This document shows positions 39,210-48,078 of a DNA stretch of 64,000 bases, piece by piece; within the stretch, counting starts at the first letter, position 1; every line of letters starts with the position of its first letter. Position numbers and translations under genes: made by a program. The notes under the pieces were generated by a model. It did no database searches and was not told the origin of the DNA. It saw nothing but the letters and a program-made list of their open reading frames with translations. Where the stretch lies: NCBI RefSeq assembly GCF_030817415.1, contig NZ_JAUSZI010000002.1, positions 372,001 to 436,000 of the forward strand, given 5' to 3'. This DNA comes from Streptomyces umbrinus (GTDB taxonomy: Bacteria > Actinomycetota > Actinomycetes > Streptomycetales > Streptomycetaceae).

Positions 39210-39507
39210 CCGCCTAGAGGAAACCATCACTTCAGACGCCGTCTGCCCTCGCCCGGTCCGAACCTAGACCGGTAAGCCCTTGCCATGTAAGGGATATGGC
39301 TAAGAGATGCGACTCACTCTCGGCTATTGACAGTGCGTCAGCCCGCCTCTACGTTGCGAAAACCTTTTAGGTCAGCCTCATGTGCGGCGCCTCACCCGCG
39401 CATTGCGCGTGTCAGGGACACGCCATAGCCCACGGCCCCGGCGGTCGCGCGGCTCAAACGCACCATCGCGAGCAACCGCCTGCTGTCAACCGGACAGGGA
39501 GCCTCCG
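39199..39507. other. Divergent regulatory region of the arabinan locus
   Basis: 309 bases without a gene. It holds the promoter and box of the rightward enzyme gene and a candidate promoter for the LacI gene on the minus strand (TTACAT at 39290-39285, 18 bases, TAGGTT at 39266-39261). I see no other feature. Confidence 0.5.
39327..39368 (+). promoter_or_regulatory. Promoter and LacI-type box B of the six-hairpin glycosidase gene
   Basis: TTGACA (39327-39332), 17 bases, TACGTT (39350-39355), a near-consensus promoter. It is followed immediately by GCGAAAACCTTTT (39356-39368), which contains the 12-mer seen at the LacI start. An operator over the transcription start fits repression. Confidence 0.7.
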
Positions 39508-42500
39508 ATGAGAAGACCGCACGCCCTCCTGGTACGACGTCGGCGCACGAGATGCCTCCTCGTCGCACTGATGCTCAGCGTCTGTTCCGTCGTCGCCGGG
39601 ACCCCGGCCCACGCCGCGCAGACCATCGGCTTCCCCACCTTCGGCGGACCCGCGATCCCGGCCGCGCCCGTTGGCTACACGCCGGGCGACATGATGCGGA
39701 GCATCTACGACGCGGAGAGTTCTGGGACCGACTTCTGGATGGACCGCCTCCTGGCCCGCTCGGGCAACGACCCGGCGGGCTCTTGGCTGATGAGCCGTGG
39801 GCGCGCGGTGTTCATGAAGACCCACGACCCCGCGGTGCTCGGCTTCGGCGGCCATGTCGCCTACTGGGAGAGCATCAACGACCAGAACGCCTACAGCGTC
39901 GCGATCAGCCCGGGCACCTTCACGGAGCAGGTCGCCCAGCGCCGGCAGGTGCCCAGCCACTGGAAGAGCGTGCACACCAGCGGTTCGGTCACGGTCGACC
40001 AGACCAAGTTCATCACCGACAACAACGTCGCCGTGACCAACCTGTCGATCAAGAACAACGGCAGCAGCGCCACCACCCTGCAGTTACGGGCCACTTCCCC
40101 GTACGCCACCACGGGCAGCGGCAGCGAGCTGACCGGGCAGGTCAACGCCTACAACAACCTCACCACGATCCGCCCGCGGCTGACCGGCGACGGTTTCGCC
40201 GTGTCCGGCGGCGGCCTCAACCGGTCCGTGACGATCGCGGCCGGGGCCACCGTCACCACCAAGGTGGTCATGGGCTTCGTCACCGACGAGATCCCCCAGT
40301 CGCTCACCGAGTACAACGCCTACGCCGGTTACTCCAGCGCCCCCGCGTTCGCCACCCACGTCAGGGCCTACAACCTGTGGTGGGCGCGGAACGTGCCCTA
40401 TATCGACGTGCCCGAGGGCGCGATCAAGAAGAACATCTACTACCGCTGGTGGCTGATGCGCTTCAACAGCCTCGACGCCGACATCCCCGGGCAGACCTTC
40501 CAGTTCCCGACCTCCACCGAAGGCGTCCTCGGCTACAACAACGCGATCGCGCTGACCCAGCCCATGCACATCGACGACCTGAAGTATCTGCGCAACCCGG
40601 CCTACGCGTACGGGGACTGGCTGAGCGTCGGCCAGACCTCCAAGGGGGCCCGGTTCCTCGACAACCCGGGCGACCCGGAGAACTGGTCCAACAGCTACAC
40701 CCAGTACATCGCCGAGGCGGCCTGGAAGAGCTACCAGATCCACGGCGGCCAGCCGGGCATCGCCGCCAACCTGGCCCGCTACGCCGAAGGTGACGTCAAG
40801 GGACAGCTCGCGCACTACGACCACGACAACAACAAGCTCATCGAGTACGACTGGGGTGCCCTGACGGGCAACGACGCCGACGCGGTCTCCTTCCACTGGA
40901 AGCCCGGCAACATGGACCGCGCCGAGTCCGCCTACCAGTACAGCGGCGCGCTCGCCGCCGCGCAGGCCTACGAGGCGACCGGCAACACGGCCAAGGCCAC
41001 CGAGATGCGCACCCTCGCGACGCAGATCAAGGACGCCATCGTCAACGTGCTCTGGAACCCGGGCCGGCAGCTGTTCGAGCACCGGGTGAAGTCGACCAAC
41101 GAATGGGTGCCCTGGAAGGAGATCAACAACTACTACCCGTTCTCGGTCGGAGCCGTCCCCAACACAGCGGCGTACAAGCAGGCCCTGCGGTTGTACGACG
41201 ACCCGGCCCAGTATCCGGTCTTCCCGTTCTACACGGCCAACCAGGTCGACAAGAAGGCCGCCGCCGACGCGGGCAACCCGGGCTCGAACAACTTCTCCAC
41301 CATCAACTCGACCGTCCAGTTCCGGCTGTACTCGTCGGTGCTGCGCAACTACTCCAACTCCTGGATGAGCGCGACCGACTACAAGAAGCTCCTGTACTGG
41401 AACACCTGGGCGCAGTACGTCGGCGGCAACACCCAGTGGCCGGACGCCAACGAGTTCTGGGCCGACTGGAACGGCAGCTCGATCAACTACCGCTCCTGGA
41501 TCCACCACAACATCCTGGGCAGCAGCAACTGGACCGTGATCGAGGACGTCGCCGGTCTGCGGCCCCGCAACGACGCCAAGGTCGAGCTCTCCCCCATCGA
41601 CATCGGCTGGAGCCACTTCACCGTCAACAACCTCCGCTACCGGGGCGCCGACCTGTCCATCGTCTGGGACGACCCGGCCGACGGCGTGGTGCGCTACCCC
41701 GGCGTGCCCGAAGGGTACTCGATCTACGTCAACGGCAGCAGGGCCGCCACCGTCAGCTCGCTCGTGCCCTTCACCTGGGACCCGGCCACCGGTGACGTCA
41801 CCACGAGCGGCACGGTCACCCACCACACGTCCGTGGCCGGGCTGAAGGCCCCGAACCAGGTCGTCCAGGACAGCCCGCAGATGGTCGACATGCTCGCCAA
41901 GGCCGGCGTCGACCTGACCGCCGACCTCACCAATCTCGCCTCCGGGGCGACCGTGTCCGCCTCCCACACGGGGTCCGGCAGCGTCGCTTCCGGCGCGGTC
42001 GACGGCTACCCCACCAACGAACCCTTCTGGGGTGCGGGCGGCTCCCCCAACAGCCAGGACTGGTACGAGCTGAACCTCGGCGCCGCCCGCACGCTCAACG
42101 AGGTGCGCCTGTACTTCAAGGACAGCCGCCCGGCCAGTACCACCTACCGGGCTCCGTCCGCGTACACCATCCAGTACTACAACGGCAGTTCATGGGTGAG
42201 CGCACCCGGGCAGGCGAAGAGTCCGGCCGCGCCGCGGGCCAACTACAACGTGGTGCAGTTCCCGGCGATCAGCGCCCAGCGCATTCGGGTCCTGGCCACC
42301 AACGCGTCCGGGGCGAAGACGGGCCTCACCGAGGTCAAGGTGTTCAACAGGGGCGGTGTACAACCACCGGCCAACCAGGCCACATCCGCAGCGACTTCGG
42401 CGTCGTACACCTCATCCTGGGAGTCCGTCACCGCGGTCAACGACGGGATCGATCCGCCGTCGTCCAACGACACCGTGAATCCGCGCTGGGGGACCTGGCC

Positions 42501-42816
42501 GGAGACCGGCCAGCAGTGGGCTGAGCTGACCTGGCCGTCCGCGAAGACCCTCGACAGGGCCGAGGTGTACTTCTTCGACGACGACCAGGGCATCGACATG
42601 CCCGCCTCATGGAAGCTGCAGTACTGGAACGGCAGCGCCTACGTCGACGTGCCCGGTGCGGGCGGCTATCCGCTGGCCAAGAACCAGTACAACACCGTCA
42701 CCTTCACCGCCACGAGCACTACGCGGCTACGGGTGCTGCTGACCGGGAACGGCACCAACTCCGTGGGGCTTTTGGAGGCGAAGGTGTACGGCCCCGCCTC
42801 GACCGCCAAGCGATGA
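39508..42816 (+). CDS. Secreted six-hairpin glycosidase (GH142-like) with two discoidin modules
   Basis: 1102 residues. Signal peptide RCLLVALMLSVCSVVAGTPA, cleaved after AHA. Residues 40-290 are a beta-sandwich and about 300-740 an (alpha/alpha)6 barrel (IYYRWWLMRFNSLDADIPGQ, SYTQYIAEAAWKSYQIHGGQ, AHYDHDNNKLIEYDWGALTG, VLWNPGRQLFEHRVKSTNEW, WPDANEFWADWNGSSINYR). Two F5/8 type C-like domains follow (about 800-935 and 945-1095). The barrel resembles MGH1-like and GH142 enzymes, some of which are beta-L-arabinofuranosidases; activity is inferred from context. ATG at 39508 after GGGAG. The GH43 gene starts 14 bases downstream, so the two are co-transcribed. Confidence 0.72.
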   Translation: MRRPHALLVRRRRTRCLLVALMLSVCSVVAGTPAHAAQTIGFPTFGGPAIPAAPVGYTPGDMMRSIYDAESSGTDFWMDRLLARSGNDPAGSWLMSRGRAVFMKTHDPAVLGFGGHVAYWESINDQNAYSVAISPGTFTEQVAQRRQVPSHWKSVHTSGSVTVDQTKFITDNNVAVTNLSIKNNGSSATTLQLRATSPYATTGSGSELTGQVNAYNNLTTIRPRLTGDGFAVSGGGLNRSVTIAAGATVTTKVVMGFVTDEIPQSLTEYNAYAGYSSAPAFATHVRAYNLWWARNVPYIDVPEGAIKKNIYYRWWLMRFNSLDADIPGQTFQFPTSTEGVLGYNNAIALTQPMHIDDLKYLRNPAYAYGDWLSVGQTSKGARFLDNPGDPENWSNSYTQYIAEAAWKSYQIHGGQPGIAANLARYAEGDVKGQLAHYDHDNNKLIEYDWGALTGNDADAVSFHWKPGNMDRAESAYQYSGALAAAQAYEATGNTAKATEMRTLATQIKDAIVNVLWNPGRQLFEHRVKSTNEWVPWKEINNYYPFSVGAVPNTAAYKQALRLYDDPAQYPVFPFYTANQVDKKAAADAGNPGSNNFSTINSTVQFRLYSSVLRNYSNSWMSATDYKKLLYWNTWAQYVGGNTQWPDANEFWADWNGSSINYRSWIHHNILGSSNWTVIEDVAGLRPRNDAKVELSPIDIGWSHFTVNNLRYRGADLSIVWDDPADGVVRYPGVPEGYSIYVNGSRAATVSSLVPFTWDPATGDVTTSGTVTHHTSVAGLKAPNQVVQDSPQMVDMLAKAGVDLTADLTNLASGATVSASHTGSGSVASGAVDGYPTNEPFWGAGGSPNSQDWYELNLGAARTLNEVRLYFKDSRPASTTYRAPSAYTIQYYNGSSWVSAPGQAKSPAAPRANYNVVQFPAISAQRIRVLATNASGAKTGLTEVKVFNRGGVQPPANQATSAATSASYTSSWESVTAVNDGIDPPSSNDTVNPRWGTWPETGQQWAELTWPSAKTLDRAEVYFFDDDQGIDMPASWKLQYWNGSAYVDVPGAGGYPLAKNQYNTVTFTATSTTRLRVLLTGNGTNSVGLLEAKVYGPASTAKR

Positions 42817-42829
42817 AGGGTGTGCCCAA

Positions 42830-44329
42830 GTGACGCGTTCCAGATGCCTGTCCGTGCTCACCGCCGTGCTCGCCATGGTGGTCGCCTTCCTGGTGGCACC
42901 GCCGCACGCGGCCGCCGCCGTCACGTTCACCTCGACGGGGGTGAACCAGAACGGCGCCAACTGTCTTGATGTACCAGGCAGTTCGACGACCAACGGAACA
43001 CAGCTCCGCGCCGGCACATGTGCCTCCGGTGCCGGCCAGTCCTTCGGCTTCACCCCGGTCGCGGGGACGGCCGACACCTACACGATCAGTACGCATGCCT
43101 CCGGCCAGTGTGTCGACGTGTACGGCGCGTCCACCGCGGACAACGCCACGATCATCCAGTGGACCTGCCACAACGGAACGAACCAGCAGTGGCGGCTCGT
43201 GCCCGTGACCGTCGGCGGAACCGACAGGACGTTCAACCTCGTCTCCGTCGGCTCCGGCAAGTGCGTCGTGCCGAGCGGCGGTTCGTCGGCCTCGAACACG
43301 GGCCTGGTGCAGCTGCCGTGCGGTACGGGGAACGGCAGGGTGTGGCGTCTGCCCGGCTTCACCGGCGGCGGCACGAGCCCGGGCACGTTCACCAATCCGC
43401 TCTCGCAGCGCGGACCCGACCCCTGGCTCACGTACCACGACGGGTACTACTACCTCGCCACAACCACCTGGAACTCGACGGTCACCATGCGCAAGGCCGG
43501 CACCCTGGCGGGCCTCGCCACGGCCACCGACCAAGTGATCTTCAACCTCACCAGACCCAATGGCGCCGGCACGATGTGGGCCCCGGAGTTCCATCTGCTC
43601 GACGGTCCCAACGGGAAGCGGTGGTACTTCTACTACACGGCCGGGCGGGAACCGTACGACCTGGGCACCCAGCGGATCCACGTCCTGGAGAGCGCGGGCC
43701 TGGACCCGATGGGCCCCTACAGCTTCAAGGCCGACCTCCTCGACCCGACCCAGGACAACACCTGGGAACTGGACCCGGGCATCCTGCAGTTGAACGGTCA
43801 GCTCTATCTCCTCGGCACGTTCTACAACGGCTCGCAGCCGATGTTCATCCGGCCGCTGTCGAACCCGTGGACCGCGAGCGGCACGCGCCGGGTGCTGTCC
43901 ACTCCCACCTACAGCTGGGAGACGGTGGGCGGCGCGGTCAACGAGGGCGCCGAGGTCCTCCAGCGGGGCGGCAAGACGTACATCGTCTACTCCGCCAGTC
44001 ACTGCTCCACGCCCGACTACAAGCTGGGGATGCTCACGTACAACGGAGGTGACCCGCTCAACTCCTCCTCCTGGGTCAAGTCACCGAACCCGGTCTTCCA
44101 GCGGTCCAACGCCAACGGTGTGTACGGCCCCGGCCACAACGGCTTCTTCAAGTCGCCCGACGGGACCGAGGACTGGATCGTCTACCACGCGAACAACTCC
44201 GCGGGCGGTGGCTGCGACATGAACCGGTCCACCCGGGCGCAGAAGTTCACCTGGAACGCCGACGACACGCCGAACTTCGGCACACCGGTGGCCCTCGGCG
44301 TCACACTGACGGCGCCGTCGGGAGAGTAA
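42830..44329 (+). CDS. Secreted GH43 alpha-L-arabinofuranosidase with N-terminal ricin-type CBM
   Basis: 499 residues. Signal peptide LSVLTAVLAMVVAFLVAPPH. The CBM13-like trefoil spans residues 30-175 (GANCLDVPGSSTTNGTQL, TNQQWRLVP, GRVWRLPG). The GH43 five-bladed propeller runs from about 185. Its base Asp is in QRGPDPWLTYHDGYYYLA, the pKa-modulating Asp in NTWELDPGILQ, and the acid Glu in AVNEGAEVLQRGGKTYIV; MWAPEFHLLDGPNGKRWYFY is typical. It looks like the exo-alpha-1,5-arabinofuranosidase branch. GTG at 42830; its last 29 bases overlap, tail to tail, the phosphatase gene on the other strand. Confidence 0.87.
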   Translation: MTRSRCLSVLTAVLAMVVAFLVAPPHAAAAVTFTSTGVNQNGANCLDVPGSSTTNGTQLRAGTCASGAGQSFGFTPVAGTADTYTISTHASGQCVDVYGASTADNATIIQWTCHNGTNQQWRLVPVTVGGTDRTFNLVSVGSGKCVVPSGGSSASNTGLVQLPCGTGNGRVWRLPGFTGGGTSPGTFTNPLSQRGPDPWLTYHDGYYYLATTTWNSTVTMRKAGTLAGLATATDQVIFNLTRPNGAGTMWAPEFHLLDGPNGKRWYFYYTAGREPYDLGTQRIHVLESAGLDPMGPYSFKADLLDPTQDNTWELDPGILQLNGQLYLLGTFYNGSQPMFIRPLSNPWTASGTRRVLSTPTYSWETVGGAVNEGAEVLQRGGKTYIVYSASHCSTPDYKLGMLTYNGGDPLNSSSWVKSPNPVFQRSNANGVYGPGHNGFFKSPDGTEDWIVYHANNSAGGGCDMNRSTRAQKFTWNADDTPNFGTPVALGVTLTAPSGE

Positions 44330-45542
44330 CGGCCGCTTCGGAACCGGTGGCTCCACTCGCTCCGCAGACCGTCGGTTCGGGAACGACCACTTCCCGGACC
44401 GTCGGTTTGCGGATCAGGAGCAGCGCCGCGTCGTCGTGCAGCCGACCGCCGACATGGGCCAGCAGTTCGTCATGCAGCGCGGTGAGGGTGCGGGCCGGCT
44501 CGTCGGACACGTGGCGTGCCAGCCCATCGGCGAGCTGGTAGAACTCACGGCCGCGGTCGCGGGCCTCGGTGACGCCGTCGGTGTAGAGCAGCAGCTGATC
44601 CCCGTCCGTGAACGGCAGGATCTCCAGGGCGGGGGTGTGCTTCGTGAGGGCGCGCAGGCCGAGGGGCGGGGCCGGATGCGTGGGCTCCACCGCCTCGACG
44701 CCTCCGGACGCGCGTATCAGCAGCGGAGGCGCGTGTCCGCAGTTCACGACCTCCAGCTGCCCTGCCTGTGAGTAACCGGCGACCACGGCGGTGACGAAGT
44801 CGTCGCAACCGAGGTTGCGCGCCAGGCTCCGCTCGATCCTGTCTATGACGGCCAAGAGGTCGGGCTCGTCGTAGGCGGCCTCACGGAAGACACCGAGCAC
44901 CAGAGCAGCGGTACCCACGGCCGGCAGCCCCTTGCCCCGCACATCGCCGACGATCAGCCGCACTCCGTACGGGGTCGGTATCAGTGCGTAGAGATCCCCG
45001 CCGATACGGGCCTCGGCCGCCGCGGCGCTGTAGCGGACGGCCACCTGGAACGGGCCGACGGTCGCCGGTACGGGCTTGAGGAGCGCGTGCTGGGCGGTCT
45101 CCGCGACCGAGCGGACGGCGGCGAGCACCCGGTCACGGCGCCCGCGCAGCGCGCTGGCCAGGCCACTCGCCACGGTGACGGCGGCCAGGGCGGACAGTAC
45201 GGCTGCAAGCTGGCCGCCCGGAACGCCGTCCCGGGTGCCGAGCGTCGCGCCGAGGACCGCGGCGAGGACACCGACGCACACGACACCGCGCGGCCCGTTC
45301 GTGGTGGCGGCCAGCGCGGGCCCGGCCGCGAGAAGGGGCAGCCAGACCATCCCGGCTCCGCCGGCGAAGTCCGCGAGCACGACGACGGAGACGATGAGCA
45401 CGGGCAGTGCGTGCAGTACGGGCATCCCGACGGCAAGCCGCGCGGTGGCCCGGCCGCGTGCCGAAGCCCCGGGATCGGTGACCCGGTTCCTGAGTGTCCG
45501 TATGGACCAGTGGTTTCCGCCATGATCACGGGCCTGACTCAT
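44301..45542 (-). CDS. Membrane-bound PP2C/SpoIIE-type serine phosphatase
   Basis: 413 residues. Three to four membrane helices in residues 40-130 (VLHALPVLIVSVVVLADFAG, LPLLAAGPALAATTNGPRGV), then a SpoIIE domain: AVRYSAAAAEARIGGDLYAL (metal Asp), VRLIVGDVRGKGLPAVGTAA, VVNCGHAPPLLIR, LLLYTDGVTEARDRGREF and HDDAALLLI. Such proteins dephosphorylate anti-anti-sigma factors. No STAS or anti-sigma gene is adjacent. I prefer the ATG at 45542; a start at 45599 lacks a ribosome-binding site. Confidence 0.88.
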   Translation of the reverse strand: MSQARDHGGNHWSIRTLRNRVTDPGASARGRATARLAVGMPVLHALPVLIVSVVVLADFAGGAGMVWLPLLAAGPALAATTNGPRGVVCVGVLAAVLGATLGTRDGVPGGQLAAVLSALAAVTVASGLASALRGRRDRVLAAVRSVAETAQHALLKPVPATVGPFQVAVRYSAAAAEARIGGDLYALIPTPYGVRLIVGDVRGKGLPAVGTAALVLGVFREAAYDEPDLLAVIDRIERSLARNLGCDDFVTAVVAGYSQAGQLEVVNCGHAPPLLIRASGGVEAVEPTHPAPPLGLRALTKHTPALEILPFTDGDQLLLYTDGVTEARDRGREFYQLADGLARHVSDEPARTLTALHDELLAHVGGRLHDDAALLLIRKPTVREVVVPEPTVCGASGATGSEAAVTLPTAPSV

Positions 45543-45641
45543 ACTTCGTCCGCTGTCCTCACCTGTGCACGGCGCACATTCCTGGAATGTCGGTTTCATC
45601 CAGGAAACGGTGTTGGCGCGGACGTCACAAGAAGCGGATTT

Positions 45642-46400
45642 TCAGATAGTGAGCGACAGGCTCCTGGTCACGCGGTTCGCGGTCGGAATCAGCCGCTCCC
45701 GGATGTCCTGCAGCCGGGAAAGCCGGTCCACCGGCATCGAGACACCGAGCGAGCCGAGCGTGTCCCCGCTGTAGACGGGCACAGCGACGCAGACCGTGCC
45801 CAGGGCGTACTCCTCCAGGTCCGTGACCGCTGGGGCCACGGGTGAGGTGTCCAGACGCCTGAGCAGTTCCGGCCTGCTGGTGATCGTCCGCGGTGTGAGG
45901 TCGGCGAGGTGGTGCCTGGAGAGGTAGTCCTTGCGGTTCTCCTCATCCAGCTCCCTGAGCACGGCCTTGCCCAGCGCGGTGGCGTGGCCCGCGTCCTCGA
46001 AGCCCACCCAGAGGTCGACGCGGGGCGCCCGGGGGCCGTCGACGATCTCGGCGACCCGGATCTCGCCCTCCTCGTAGAAGGTGAGGTAGGCGGCGGTCGT
46101 GAGCTCGTCGCGCAGCGCGGCGAGCGTGGGGCGGACACGGCTGAGCAGCGCCTGACCACGCCCCGTGCTCTGCATCACCTGCAGCTTGTCGCCCAGGACG
46201 AAGCCGCCGTCGTCCAGTTTCCGCAGGTATCCGTCGTGGACCAGCGTCCGCAGCAGGTGGTAAGCGGTGGCCAGGGGCAGGCCCGTCTCGCGTGCCAGCT
46301 GCTTCGCCGGTGCCCCGTTCTGGTGCGCGCTGACGGCCTCCAGGAGGCGGAAGGCCCGCTGGACGGACGTGATGAGGGTGGGGCCGTCGTGCTCGCCCAT
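45642..46400 (-). CDS. IclR-family transcriptional regulator
   Basis: 252 residues. Winged helix: TSVQRAFRLLEAVSAHQNGA, LARETGLPLATAYHLLRTLV, DGYLRKLDDGGFVLG. The IclR effector domain follows: LWVGFEDAGHATALGKAVLR and EYALGTVCVAVPVYSGDTLG. It lies 48 bases downstream of the RraA-like gene on the same strand, so the pair may be co-transcribed and the regulator may respond to a keto acid. Confidence 0.9.
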   Translation of the reverse strand: MGEHDGPTLITSVQRAFRLLEAVSAHQNGAPAKQLARETGLPLATAYHLLRTLVHDGYLRKLDDGGFVLGDKLQVMQSTGRGQALLSRVRPTLAALRDELTTAAYLTFYEEGEIRVAEIVDGPRAPRVDLWVGFEDAGHATALGKAVLRELDEENRKDYLSRHHLADLTPRTITSRPELLRRLDTSPVAPAVTDLEEYALGTVCVAVPVYSGDTLGSLGVSMPVDRLSRLQDIRERLIPTANRVTRSLSLTI

Positions 46401-46448
46401 GACACCAGCGTGCGCCGGACGGGCGACGGGAGCAAGGCGAGCAGCGCC

Positions 46449-46916
46449 CTATGCGCGAGTGACAAGGATCCCGTCGGTGTCGCTGTAGAGGTGGCAGCCG
46501 GGCTTGAACGTCACTCCGCCGAAGGAAACCTCGACGTCCCTGTCCCCGACACCCTCCTTACGGCTCTTCCGGGGGTTGGATCCGAGGGCCTTCACACCAA
46601 TGTTGATCTTCGACAGTGCCTCGACATCGCGGACGGCGCCATTGATGACGACACCCTCCCAGCCGCTGGACGCGCCCAGGTCCGCGATGAGATCGCCCAT
46701 CAGAGCGGCGCCCAGCGAACCGCCGCCGTCGACTACGAGCACCCGCCCCGCGCCGGGCTCACCGAGGGTGGCCTTGAGGATCACGTTGTCCTCGTGGCAT
46801 CGCACGGTCGTGACGGCACCCTCGAACGATGTCCGGGCACCGAAGAGCCGGAACTGGGTGGTGCACGACTGGAGGTCGTCCCCGTGCTCGTCGTAGAGGT
46901 CGGCTGTGGGCTTCAT
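46449..46916 (-). CDS. RraA-like / HMG-aldolase family protein
   Basis: 155 residues. The RraA signature is complete: [72 protein letters not shown]. In E. coli RraA inhibits RNase E. In actinobacteria and proteobacteria related proteins are 4-hydroxy-4-methyl-2-oxoglutarate aldolases with oxaloacetate decarboxylase activity, using the Arg/Asp and Mg site seen here (GAVRD). Context does not decide. ATG at 46916 with AGAGGA upstream. Confidence 0.85.
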   Translation of the reverse strand: MKPTADLYDEHGDDLQSCTTQFRLFGARTSFEGAVTTVRCHEDNVILKATLGEPGAGRVLVVDGGGSLGAALMGDLIADLGASSGWEGVVINGAVRDVEALSKINIGVKALGSNPRKSRKEGVGDRDVEVSFGGVTFKPGCHLYSDTDGILVTRA

Positions 46917-46957
46917 AGGATTCCTCTCGTGCAAACCGGGCGCGGACGACAGCCCCA

Positions 46958-47800
46958 TCATTCCCTGGCAGTACCGCGTGTACTGCGAGAGCCCCCTGAG
47001 ATCGGCAACGTCCCTGAAGTCAGGAAGAACGTGACGGCGTAGGTGAAGCGTCCGGTGCGGACCGCTTGATCGAACTGGGCGACGAACCGGTCGGCGTCGG
47101 CAGCGTCGAGGTGTCCGCGGGCGGCAGCGGTGTGGGCCCAGCTTCGGAGTCCCATCACGTTGTCGACCGCCGTCGGGTCGCGGACGACGAGGGTGTGGGC
47201 TTCCACCGCGATGTCTTCCAGGGCGCGGGCGGCGAGCATGCCGGCATGTCGATGCGCCAGCGTGCCGTTGCGCAGGTTGGCCTCGGCGCGGAAGCGCAGC
47301 ACCTGGGCTGCGAGGTGCTGGTCCTCGATGTCGAGGACCTGGGTGGCGTAGTCGGGGTCGGCCAGTACGATCCGGCCGCCTGGGCGGACCACGCGGGACA
47401 TCTCGTCGACGACCCGCGCCGGATCCTCCACGTGCTGGAGCACGCGATCCGCCCAGGCGCCGTCGAAGCACGGGTCCCGGAACGGGAGACGGTGCCCGTC
47501 CGCCACGACTACGTGTCCGAGGCCCGCCCCCTTCATCGTGGTGGCCATCGTCAGGGAAGTGTCCGCTCCGACGACCCGTGCTCCCGATTCGGCGCTCAGA
47601 GCCAGCGCACCGTCCCCCGCTCCGGCGCCCACGTCGAGGAATCGGCCGCCGGGACGAGCATGCAGGAGTTCTCGCAACCGCTGTTTGTAGGCCCCGTAGA
47701 ACGGCTCGGCGGTCAGCCGCTTCAGGACCTCGACGAGCTCGGCCGGCCGGGCTTGGCTGTCGACCGCGGTGAAGGCGTGTGGCACGTCGCGGCGGCTCAT
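46958..47800 (-). CDS. Class I SAM-dependent methyltransferase
   Basis: 280 residues. Motif [19 protein letters not shown], motif II acidic residue in [31 protein letters not shown] (UbiE/COQ5-type post I), [20 protein letters not shown] and [15 protein letters not shown]. Substrate not predictable. It lies 41 bases upstream of the RraA-like gene on the same strand, possibly one transcript with it and the IclR gene. Confidence 0.88.
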   Translation of the reverse strand: MSRRDVPHAFTAVDSQARPAELVEVLKRLTAEPFYGAYKQRLRELLHARPGGRFLDVGAGAGDGALALSAESGARVVGADTSLTMATTMKGAGLGHVVVADGHRLPFRDPCFDGAWADRVLQHVEDPARVVDEMSRVVRPGGRIVLADPDYATQVLDIEDQHLAAQVLRFRAEANLRNGTLAHRHAGMLAARALEDIAVEAHTLVVRDPTAVDNVMGLRSWAHTAAARGHLDAADADRFVAQFDQAVRTGRFTYAVTFFLTSGTLPISGGSRSTRGTARE

Positions 47801-48020
47801 GGGTGAAAACTAGCGCTGAGCGGGACAGCCGTGGCGTCCCCCATCGGGCTGGACGGATCGGCCGACGTGATCACCGTGCCGGTCGGCGGTCGGTGGTCGG
47901 CGGGCCTGTAGCCTGCGCGGGCTCCGGCAGGGGGCTCTCAAGAGGGGCTCTCAAGACGCCGAGACGACTCGCGCGCGCCCTGTGCTTCTGCTCACACCGC
48001 CCTCGCCTCCTGTAATTTAC

Positions 48021-48032
48021 TAGGACGTCCTA
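48021..48032. promoter_or_regulatory. 12-bp perfect palindrome before icmF
   Basis: TAGGACGTCCTA in an AT-rich patch (TTTACTAGGACGTCC, then TACTATTTAATC), 47 bases before the icmF start. GntR-like or TetR-like regulators bind such sites; no matching regulator gene is adjacent on the plus strand. Confidence 0.55.
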
Positions 48033-48078
48033 CTATTTAATCAGTCAGCGTTCCCCTGACCTGTCTGGGAAGGCCCCC

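Noticed and set aside
40084..41967. A 627-codon open frame antisense to the six-hairpin glycosidase
   Set aside because: Val/Gly/Asp-rich antisense shadow with no ribosome-binding site or domain.
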